Origin: Candidatus Latescibacterota bacterium
GTDB lineage: Bacteria > Latescibacterota > MVCY01
NCBI GenBank assembly: GCA_030629295.1
Contig: DAOVPH010000019.1
Location: 1 to 12,788, forward strand
Reading direction: 5' to 3'
Length of the DNA: 12,788 bases
Positions 7,971 to 12,788 of this stretch are shown piece after piece. The notes below the pieces were generated by a model that ran no database searches, was not told the DNA's origin, and saw nothing but the letters and a program-made list of their open reading frames with translations. Each line of letters begins with the position of its first letter. Positions within the stretch are counted from its first letter, which is position 1. The position numbers and the translations under genes were made by a program.

Positions 7971-9047
7971 TTAAGCGAGGGAGTATTCACTCAACAGTTC
8001 GTTCATCAACTTGGCGGTGTACTCCAACAAAGAGATATACTTTGAGTACCTCATCCTGGTGGGGCCGATCATTCCCACAGTTCCCCACAAATCCCCGATG
8101 TTATAAGTGGAAGTCACTAAACTGCAGGTCCGCATCTGAGAGAGGGCATTTTCACTGCCGATGGTCACCACCACCCCCTGTTTTCCAGCTTGCCGATTCA
8201 ACAGGCTGATGACGCTTTCTTGTTTATCTAAGAACTCCATCAACTGAGCCAGTCTGTGGTGGTCCTCGAACTCAGGTTGCAGCATAATATTGGTTCTCCC
8301 CTCCAGGAAAAGCTCCCGAGGAGAGTTGAATCGGAAGATGCTATTGGCCTCTTCGATAAAAAAGCCAAACAACTCAGGGGCTTTTTGAGGGGAATATCCC
8401 AATCTTTGCTGGATAGACTGGCGTATCTCTTTGATAGAGAGTCCACTTAACCGTTGATTTAACAACTGACAGGCTTCTTTCAGTTTCTTTCGTGAGATGA
8501 GGATTTTGCTTTTGCCATTGGAGAATTTACTGGGTCTATTGATCTCCACAGTTATGGTCTTGATCAACCCAGAGGTTACGGTGATTATCACCAGCACCCT
8601 CTTTCTATCCAAGGGAACTAATTCCAGCTTCTGTAAAATCCCCTCTTCAAACCGAGGGAAGAGAACAATTCCCAATTGGTGCGACAGTTGAGCTATTGTT
8701 CGGGAGATTTCATTGAAAACATACTCGGTATCTCTATCCTTAAGGTATGAATGGAATTTGTCTCTTAATAGCTGTTTTTCCTCGGAGGTGAGAGCCTCTC
8801 GTTTCATCAGAGAGTCTACATAATACCGGTAACCCTTGTCGGTTGGTTCCCTGCCCGCAGAGGTATAAGGTTGATGAAGAAACCCCTTTTTTTCCAGGTC
8901 CATCATAGTGTTTCGAACAGTAGCCGGGCTTACTTCGGAGAGATGCCTTCCGCAGATCGCTTGAGAACTGACCGGCACAGCCATGGCTATGTGGATTTGA
9001 ATGAGACTCTGAAGAACATCCCGTTCTCTCTGACTCAATGTCTCCAT
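7971..9047 (-). CDS. hrcA: Heat-inducible transcription repressor HrcA
   Basis: Represses class I heat-shock operons by binding the CIRCE element; its folding depends on chaperonin, so repression lifts when misfolded protein titrates GroE. Seen in 358 residues: an N-terminal winged helix with SQRERDVLQSLIQIHI (5-20), SPATVRNTMMDLEKKGFL (40-57, recognition helix), and the family signature PYTSAGREPTDKGYRYYVD (60-78). A GAF-like region with the inserted dimerising domain follows, and the C-terminal block contains DLWGTVGMIGPTRMRYSKY and a final helix. Length is close to the usual 340-350. The ATG has GAGGTGAT seven bases upstream. A CIRCE element lies 17 bases upstream of the start, so the gene represses itself and the downstream grpE-dnaK. 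Confidence 0.98.
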   Translation of the reverse strand: METLSQRERDVLQSLIQIHIAMAVPVSSQAICGRHLSEVSPATVRNTMMDLEKKGFLHQPYTSAGREPTDKGYRYYVDSLMKREALTSEEKQLLRDKFHSYLKDRDTEYVFNEISRTIAQLSHQLGIVLFPRFEEGILQKLELVPLDRKRVLVIITVTSGLIKTITVEINRPSKFSNGKSKILISRKKLKEACQLLNQRLSGLSIKEIRQSIQQRLGYSPQKAPELFGFFIEEANSIFRFNSPRELFLEGRTNIMLQPEFEDHHRLAQLMEFLDKQESVISLLNRQAGKQGVVVTIGSENALSQMRTCSLVTSTYNIGDLWGTVGMIGPTRMRYSKYISLLEYTAKLMNELLSEYSLA

Positions 9048-9063
9048 AGTTTTATCACCTCGA

Positions 9064-9090
9064 TTAGCACTCTTATCTGAAGATTGCTAA
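9064..9090. promoter_or_regulatory. CIRCE operator (HrcA binding site)
   Basis: Reading the plus strand, TTAGCACTC (9064-9072), nine bases, then GATTGCTAA (9082-9090). The consensus is TTAGCACTC-N9-GAGTGCTAA, so only one base (T for G at 9084) is off. It lies just downstream of the -10 of the hrcA promoter, over the expected transcription start, where a bound repressor would block initiation. Confidence 0.95.
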
Positions 9091-9092
9091 AA

Positions 9093-9121
9093 TATATAAT
9101 GAATGCAGTTGTTTTTGTCAA
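9093..9121 (-). promoter_or_regulatory. Sigma-70 promoter of hrcA-grpE-dnaK
   Basis: On the minus strand a perfect -35 TTGACA (9121-9116) is followed after 17 bases by an AT-rich -10, TATATA (9098-9093), with TATATT overlapping it. The -35 begins three bases downstream of the UbiA gene's stop codon, so the heat-shock operon has its own promoter. Confidence 0.85.
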
Positions 9122-9123
9122 GC

Positions 9124-9969
9124 CTAAAATTTAGCTCCCAAAAGGATGGCCAGAAGGCCAACTACCATATCTAACTTAAGTACATTACTTAACCTACTTA
9201 GATTTTGGGAAGAGTAGTCTCGCCACATTGACCAGATGACATAGCAGAGGACAGGGACAACGCCGATACAGATGGTAAGAAGATAGAACTGGTGGTAAAT
9301 GCCGAATAAATAGGGAAGGAACAGAGTTGCGAGTAGCATTGTGTAAACGGCCGTTGTTGTCCTCAGGGCTGTCTTCAGGCCAAAGCGAACAGGGGCAGTT
9401 GAGGCCCCTACCGAGGCATCTGCCTGGCAGTCCTGGGCGTCTTTGATGATCTCACGCCCTAAGTGGAACAGGAAGGCCAGCCAGGCTGGGATCAAAGATG
9501 CCATTGGTTTACCGACGCTTATGCCTCCGTAAAGAAAAGCCAACCCGCAGAGGAAACTGACTGTTAGGTTTCCCCAGAATGGAGTTCGTTTCAACCAGAA
9601 ACTGTAAAGGAAAACCGATATTGCTGCTCCCAGGGCGACAAATAGTAACAGATTGCCCGCTATGCCGCCCACTGCCACGCCCAGAACCAGAAGGCAGGTT
9701 GACCAGACGAAGGCTGCTCTTTTCTCTACTCGTCCGGAGGGGATAGGGCGCCAGGGTTTGTTGACCCTATCGATGGCAGCGTCATAGAAATCGTTGATCC
9801 CGTTTGCCGCTCCAGCGATAAGGGCAGCAGACAACCCAGCGGCCAGAACAGTCAAGAAATTTCCTGAGACCCCAGCTATGAAAGCACCAACAAAGACCGA
9901 GCCAGAGACGATAAGACAGTTAACAGGACGTAGCAGAGCTAAATAAGCTGAAAGAGTGCGGAGCGTGAT
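9124..9969 (-). CDS. UbiA-family prenyltransferase (DGGGP-synthase-like), apparent ATC start
   Basis: Membrane enzyme that moves a polyprenyl group from its diphosphate to an acceptor. Seen: Asp motif NGINDFYDAAIDRVNKPWRP followed by IPSGRV (Asn59, Asp60, Asp63 and Asp67 when counted from 9969), second motif GREIIKDAQDCQAD, and about eight or nine hydrophobic helices. The REIIKD form is typical of the geranylgeranylglycerol-phosphate geranylgeranyltransferase branch, but menaquinone-type or chlorin-type acceptors cannot be excluded. The first standard start codon in frame is TTG at 9855, giving 243 residues and losing the first helix. The same frame continues upstream through AYLALLRPVNCLIVSGSVF, the usual UbiA N-terminus. 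The only good start for that is ATC at 9969, six bases after AGGAGG, giving 281 residues, a normal length. It precedes hrcA by 76 bases. Confidence 0.88.
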   Translation of the reverse strand: MTLRTLSAYLALLRPVNCLIVSGSVFVGAFIAGVSGNFLTVLAAGLSAALIAGAANGINDFYDAAIDRVNKPWRPIPSGRVEKRAAFVWSTCLLVLGVAVGGIAGNLLLFVALGAAISVFLYSFWLKRTPFWGNLTVSFLCGLAFLYGGISVGKPMASLIPAWLAFLFHLGREIIKDAQDCQADASVGASTAPVRFGLKTALRTTTAVYTMLLATLFLPYLFGIYHQFYLLTICIGVVPVLCYVIWSMWRDYSSQNLSRLSNVLKLDMVVGLLAILLGAKF

Positions 9970-9975
9970 GTGTGT

Positions 9976-9981
9976 CCTCCT
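9976..9981 (-). promoter_or_regulatory. Ribosome-binding site that decides the UbiA start
   Basis: A perfect AGGAGG on the minus strand, six bases before an ATC codon that opens the conserved UbiA reading frame. No ATG, GTG or TTG lies in frame between the upstream TAA and the conserved first helix, so this site points to a non-standard ATC start, or to a base error at that codon. Confidence 0.65.
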
Positions 9982-10011
9982 CAGGTATAGAAAGAATGAT
10001 AGTTACACGCT

Positions 10012-10191
10012 TTATACCAGCTTAGGGGGAAGGGCAGCTCCCGGACAGGTATTTATTTTAAATTTAGCAGTTTCCTCAACAGAAGGCAAGACAAAAATGT
10101 AGTGCCCCTTGTCTGTTATCAATAGTCCGCTGGCCTCGTATTTTGGTGTAGTCGAAGAAAACATAAAGAGTTCCGGTATTCTTGTTGCCAT
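10012..10191 (-). CDS. Small ORF of 59 residues, unknown; possible gene remnant
   Basis: I do not recognise this. Starting at ATG 10191 the frame reads MATRIPELFMFSSTTPKYEA, then SGLLITDKGHYIFVLP, then SVEETAKFKINTCPGAALPP, and stops at TAA 42 bases before the UbiA gene on the same strand. The composition looks protein-like (mixed hydrophobic and charged, with no runs of rare residues). There is no membrane segment, and a single Cys-Pro-Gly. Against a real gene: no ribosome-binding sequence precedes the ATG, and an in-frame TAA stands directly before it, contributed by the edge of the inverted-repeat element at 10193. It may be a remnant whose front was lost, a spurious ORF, or a small protein. 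A neighbouring frame over much of the same stretch is also fairly open, which lowers confidence. Confidence 0.3.
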   Translation of the reverse strand: MATRIPELFMFSSTTPKYEASGLLITDKGHYIFVLPSVEETAKFKINTCPGAALPPKLV

Positions 10192-10192
10192 T

Positions 10193-10352
10193 TAGTGTCT
10201 ATCCGGAAAGTACCTATCTTCGTCTTTTAGTGTCATTGCGAGCGACTCCAAGGAGCGAAGCAATCTCTTTAATATCAGGGGATTGCTTCGTCACTCCGCT
10301 CCTCGCAATGACAAAACAAGTTCCCCATCTATACTTTTCCGGACAGACACTA
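10193..10352. mobile_element. 160-bp MITE-like inverted-repeat element carrying a nested palindrome
   Basis: Outer ends are near-perfect inverted repeats: TAGTGTCTATCCGGAAAGTA (10193-10212) against the complement of 10332-10352, which reads TAGTGTCTGTCCGGAAAAGT followed by A. They differ by one substitution and one extra A. Both ends finish in TA, as expected for elements of the IS630/Tc1 type that duplicate a TA target, although symmetry alone would also give this. No transposase is inside; the centre is the GTCATTGCGAG palindrome at 10232-10312. The element is non-autonomous, if mobile at all. Confidence 0.6.
10232..10312. repeat. GTCATTGCGAG palindromic repeat, copy B
   Basis: An 81-base imperfect palindrome: GTCATTGCGAG (10232-10242) against CTCGCAATGAC (10302-10312), with inner pair GAAGCAATC (10257-10265) and GATTGCTTC (10281-10289). 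Same ends and inner pair as copy A at 565-669, but with a shorter left arm, so its two arms are closer in length. It lies wholly within the outer inverted repeat 10193-10352. Confidence 0.85.
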
Positions 10353-10385
10353 TCCAAATTGAATTGATCAATCTTTCGATGTCTT

Positions 10386-10400
10386 TCAGTAGACTACTGA
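10386..10400. repeat. 15-bp perfect palindrome upstream of the DUF2905-queA promoter
   Basis: TCAGTAG-A-CTACTGA, two 7-base arms around a single base, about 67 bases upstream of the -35 at 10467. It has the shape of a dimeric regulator's operator, but no regulator is known for it and chance cannot be excluded. Confidence 0.35.
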
Positions 10401-10423
10401 CAACTATCAACGGAACTACATAG

Positions 10424-10462
10424 TTTCAGAGGCGTTTGGTTGGGGCGAAGCGGCCTCAGAAA
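10424..10462. repeat. Inverted repeat just upstream of the -35
   Basis: TTTCAGAGGC (10424-10433) and GCCTCAGAAA (10453-10462) are complementary at nine of ten positions, with a 19-base G-rich loop. It ends four bases before the -35 of the plus-strand promoter. There is no T-run on either strand, so it is not an obvious terminator; it could be a regulatory site. Confidence 0.35.
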
Positions 10463-10466
10463 AGGG

Positions 10467-10495
10467 TTGACAAAATAGGAGAATTTAGTTATGAT
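10467..10495 (+). promoter_or_regulatory. Sigma-70 promoter of DUF2905-queA-ispD-tgt
   Basis: TTGACA (10467-10472), exactly 17 bases, then TATGAT (10490-10495). This is a perfect -35, a five-of-six -10 and ideal spacing. Transcription would start near 10502 and leave a leader of about 30 bases before the DUF2905 start. The leader is too short for a riboswitch and shows no preQ1 motif. Confidence 0.85.
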
Positions 10496-10533
10496 TATGG
10501 AGACTAAAGAATTATATCCGGAGGTGAAAGTGG

Positions 10534-10758
10534 ATGTTCGACTTATCCGCCATAGGAAAATTCATAATCACAGCAGGAATCCTGTTAGTGGCGGCCGGAA
10601 TCTTCATCACCTTTGCTGGCAGGATCCCTTTTCTGGGCAGATTGCCCGGGGATATCTTTATCAGGAAAGGGCATCTCAGTTTTTACCTCCCTGTTATTAC
10701 CTGCCTTGTGTTAAGTGTTATTATCACTATTCTCCTGAACCTGTTCTGGCGAAGATGA
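10534..10758 (+). CDS. DUF2905 family small membrane protein
   Basis: A 74-residue protein with two hydrophobic segments (about 8-28 and 50-70) joined by a short loop carrying the family signature PFLGRLPGDIFIRKGHLSFY (31-50), and ending in positively charged WRR. This is the whole of DUF2905, an uncharacterised bacterial family of about 70 residues; the function is unknown. The ATG is preceded by GGAGGTGA at good spacing. It is the first gene of the plus-strand operon, about 40 bases after a strong promoter, with queA starting 27 bases downstream. From memory, DUF2905 genes often lie beside queA or ruvB, which fits here. The link to tRNA modification is positional only. Confidence 0.92.
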   Translation: MFDLSAIGKFIITAGILLVAAGIFITFAGRIPFLGRLPGDIFIRKGHLSFYLPVITCLVLSVIITILLNLFWRR

Positions 10759-10785
10759 GGCTATTTTCGACGAATACTGAACAAT

Positions 10786-11829
10786 ATGAAATTGTCTGAT
10801 TATGATTACCACCTTCCCCAGCAGCTAATCGCTCAGCGTCCTTTACCGCAGCGGGATCGATCCCGGCTGATGGTCTTGCACAGGGCCACTGGTAGCGTAG
10901 AACACCGCCAATTCAAGCAGATTCTGGAATATCTGAGACGGGGAGATTGCTTAGTAATCAATGAGACCAAGGTCCTACCTGCTCGACTTTTGGGGCAGAA
11001 AAAGGGTTCTGGCGGCAGGGTTGAGGTCTTCTTGACTCGCCAGATGGAGGCAGACACCTGGCAGGCTCTGGTTAGGCCTGGCAGAAGAATGCCGGTAGGT
11101 ACGGTGATTCTGTTCGGCCAGGGGGAATTGAAATGTGAGGTTCTGCAGCGCACAGCCGATGGGAGCCGTGTGGTCAGGTTCGCTAAAGAAGGAAATATAG
11201 ATACTGAATTGCAGAGATTAGGCCAGGTTCCATTGCCGCCCTATATTCACAGGGAACCAGAACCAGAAGACAAAATAAAATATCAGACTGTCTATGCCCG
11301 CATCCCAGGCGCGGTGGCTGCTCCCACTGCCGGATTCCACTTCAGCAGTTCTCTTTTGGAAAAGCTCCAGGTCAAAGGTGTTGAGATTGTCCCCGTCCTG
11401 CTTCATGTGGGAGTAGGGACCTTTCGTCCGGTAACAGCGCAGAACCCCGAAGAGCACAAAATTGAGCCAGAATATTACCGGATCAGCGAGGAGGCCGCTG
11501 AAAAAATAAACCAAGTTAGAAAAGAAGGAGGCAGAATCATCGCAGTGGGGACCACCACAGTGAGGGCACTGGAATCAAATGCGGTGTCAACGGGACCGAA
11601 TTATTATGGGCTCAGATCAGGCAGTGGGTGGACAGAGAAGTTCATCTACCCTCCCTACCAGTTCAAGCTGCTGGATGCTTTGGTGACTAATTTCCACCTG
11701 CCTCGCTCAACACTGCTGATGTTGGTCTCTGCCTTCGTCGGGCGGAAACTTATACTGAAGACCTATCAGGAAGCGATCCGTAAAAAATATCGCTTTCTCA
11801 GCTTCGGGGATGCGATGTTAATTGTGTGA
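10786..11829 (+). CDS. queA: S-adenosylmethionine:tRNA ribosyltransferase-isomerase QueA
   Basis: Cytoplasmic enzyme that transfers and isomerises the ribosyl group of S-adenosylmethionine onto preQ1 at the wobble base of GUN-anticodon tRNAs, producing epoxyqueuosine. Seen in 347 residues (normal length): the N-terminal MKLSDYDYHLPQQLIAQRPL, then DRSRLMVLHR (24-33), LVINETKVLPARLLG (56-70), AAPTAGFHFSSSLL (178-191; the family usually has GLHF), VLLHVGVGTFRPV (204-216), GTTTVRALES (255-264), TNFHLPRSTLLMLVSAFVG (301-319) and the C-terminal FGDAMLI. The ATG is fixed by the conserved N-terminus even though the ribosome-binding sequence before it is weak. It overlaps ispD by four bases and is followed two genes later by tgt, which performs the preceding step of the same pathway. 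Confidence 0.98.
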   Translation: MKLSDYDYHLPQQLIAQRPLPQRDRSRLMVLHRATGSVEHRQFKQILEYLRRGDCLVINETKVLPARLLGQKKGSGGRVEVFLTRQMEADTWQALVRPGRRMPVGTVILFGQGELKCEVLQRTADGSRVVRFAKEGNIDTELQRLGQVPLPPYIHREPEPEDKIKYQTVYARIPGAVAAPTAGFHFSSSLLEKLQVKGVEIVPVLLHVGVGTFRPVTAQNPEEHKIEPEYYRISEEAAEKINQVRKEGGRIIAVGTTTVRALESNAVSTGPNYYGLRSGSGWTEKFIYPPYQFKLLDALVTNFHLPRSTLLMLVSAFVGRKLILKTYQEAIRKKYRFLSFGDAMLIV

Positions 11830-12539
11830 TCATTATGAAGGTAACAGCGATTATTCCAGCGGCCGGAATGGGAACCAGGATGGGCACAGACCGTCCTAAA
11901 CAGCTTATTGAATTGGATGGACAGCCCATTTTAGCTCATACCCTCCAGGCTTTTGATGACTGTGATTCAGTGGAGGATGTGATTCTGGTCGTCTCCAAAG
12001 ATATATTCGGCTTTTGCTCACAGCATATACTGCCCCGTTTTCACAAGGTGGACAAGGTTGTCTTCGGTGGGGAAAAGAGGCAGGACTCTGTTTTCCGAGG
12101 GCTGAAAGCGGCAAGAGATGATACCGAGATTGTGGTGATTCACGATGGCTCCCGTCCATTTATCACCCCGGAGCAAATCACCTGTTCGATTGATCTGTGT
12201 GGGAAAACCCGGGCAGTGGTTACCGCTATGCCGGTGAAGGATACAGTCAAATCCGTGGCCAATGGATTGGTAGAGCGAACTCTGGATCGGTCTGGCCTCT
12301 GGCTAACGCAGACTCCCCAGACCTTTTGTTTTGCGCTGATTTGGAAAGCGTACCGGAAAGCCTACCAGGAGGGGTACTACGCCACAGATGATTCTGCTTT
12401 GGTTGAACGGTTGGGCACCAAAGTAGCAGTACTTACGGGTTCTTATCAGAACATCAAGATCACCACCCTGGAGGACCTGGCAGTTGCTCAGGTGATTTTA
12501 GAGGATAAAAAGAGAAAAGAACACAAAGCCAGTCCGTAA
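11826..12539 (+). CDS. ispD: 2-C-methyl-D-erythritol 4-phosphate cytidylyltransferase IspD
   Basis: Third step of the MEP isoprenoid pathway: joins CTP and methylerythritol 4-phosphate to give CDP-methylerythritol. Seen in 237 residues (normal length): the nucleotide-binding loop IIPAAGMGTRMGTDRPKQ (9-26), then GGEKRQDSVFRGL (81-93), VVIHDGSRPF (103-112), TQTPQTF (161-167), the family's TDDSALVERLG (187-197) and SYQNIKITTLEDL (206-218). Two starts are possible. GTG at 11826 overlaps the queA stop as GTGA and adds three residues; ATG at 11835 gives the more usual MKVTAIIPAAG. I cannot decide, since neither has a strong ribosome-binding sequence. The usual partner ispF is not next to it; instead tgt follows after 31 bases. 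Confidence 0.97.
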   Translation: MIIMKVTAIIPAAGMGTRMGTDRPKQLIELDGQPILAHTLQAFDDCDSVEDVILVVSKDIFGFCSQHILPRFHKVDKVVFGGEKRQDSVFRGLKAARDDTEIVVIHDGSRPFITPEQITCSIDLCGKTRAVVTAMPVKDTVKSVANGLVERTLDRSGLWLTQTPQTFCFALIWKAYRKAYQEGYYATDDSALVERLGTKVAVLTGSYQNIKITTLEDLAVAQVILEDKKRKEHKASP

Positions 12540-12570
12540 GGGATATTTGGCTGGGATCTGTTTATATCTC

Positions 12571-12788
12571 ATGCAATTTCAAGTTATCAGGCAAGACAGT
12601 GAGAGTCAAGCCCGTGCGGGACTCATAAATACTGCCCATGGTCAGGTGCCCACCCCCACTTTTATGCCGGTAGGGACTCACGGAGTGGTGAGAACCCTTT
12701 CTCAGAGGGAACTGGAGGAAGCCGGGGTGAAGCTACTCTTGTGTAACACCTATCACCTTTGGCTCCGGCCGGGACTGGAAGTAATTCA
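12571..12788 (+). CDS. tgt: Queuine/preQ1 tRNA-ribosyltransferase Tgt, N-terminal part, cut by window edge
   Basis: In bacteria, Tgt swaps guanine 34 of GUN-anticodon tRNAs for preQ1, just before QueA acts. Seen in the 72 complete codons: it starts MQFQVIRQDSESQARAGLIN, with the family features AHGQVPTPTFMPVGTHGVV (about 23-41), and CNTYHLWLRPGLEV (about 58-71), the usual NTYHLxLRPG motif. The catalytic aspartates would lie beyond the window. The ATG at 12571 is chosen because the conserved N-terminal strand follows directly; the ribosome-binding sequence is poor, suggesting reliance on translation from upstream. It follows ispD by 31 bases on the same strand with no terminator between. Confidence 0.96.
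   Translation, partial: MQFQVIRQDSESQARAGLINTAHGQVPTPTFMPVGTHGVVRTLSQRELEEAGVKLLLCNTYHLWLRPGLEVI

Noticed and set aside
10496..10533. Possible preQ1 riboswitch in the leader of the queuosine operon
   Set aside because: The leader is only about 30 bases, ends in the DUF2905 ribosome-binding site, and lacks the C-rich and A-rich segments of preQ1-I.
10491..10799. 102-codon plus-strand frame overlapping DUF2905 and the start of queA
   Set aside because: It begins inside the -10 hexamer, so a transcript starting near 10502 would lack its start codon. It is out of frame with the recognisable DUF2905 protein that has GGAGGTGA in front of it.

Overview
The window is a stretch of bacterial chromosome with moderate base composition, tightly packed and mostly housekeeping. 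I cannot name the organism. The DnaK carries the roughly 25-residue N-terminal insertion (about residues 76-102) typical of Gram-negative (diderm) DnaK proteins and absent from Firmicutes and Actinobacteria. The RNase HII carries an N-terminal extension like that of Bacillus. HrcA/CIRCE control, a UbiA prenyltransferase of the DGGGP-synthase-like type, dispersed GTCATTGCGAG palindromes and an APC permease fused to an EIIA domain would suit an uncultivated diderm lineage (a candidate phylum or a deep deltaproteobacterial-like group). That assignment is inference.

Layout. Everything from about 9970 down to 1 is on the minus strand. In transcription order it is: a UbiA-family prenyltransferase (apparently with an ATC start codon), then the heat-shock operon hrcA-grpE-dnaK behind a sigma-70 promoter and a CIRCE operator. 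A strong terminator follows, then an APC permease/EIIA fusion, a secreted mutarotase-fold (DUF4380-like) protein, rnhB (RNase HII) overlapping yraN, a GTCATTGCGAG palindromic element, and the 5' end of uppP running off the left edge. From about 10467 to the right edge everything is on the plus strand: a TTGACA-17-TATGAT promoter, a DUF2905 membrane protein, queA, ispD and the 5' end of tgt. No rRNA, tRNA, CRISPR array, transposase or phage gene was seen.

The divergent gap between the two blocks (about 9970-10533) is the least ordinary part. It holds a 59-codon ORF of unknown function, a 160-bp inverted-repeat element (MITE-like, TA at both ends) with a second copy of the GTCATTGCGAG palindrome nested inside it, two small palindromes, and the promoter of the plus-strand operon.

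How the genes work together. hrcA-grpE-dnaK is the HrcA-autoregulated chaperone module; dnaJ is not in the window. queA and tgt both act in tRNA queuosine modification, and ispD (MEP isoprenoid pathway) sits between them with a 4-base overlap to queA. rnhB-yraN is a common housekeeping pair. I do not see a clearly new biological system. The best leads are the ATC-started UbiA gene, the permease-EIIA fusion, the promoter-like sequence inside the dnaK terminator, and the nested repeat element.
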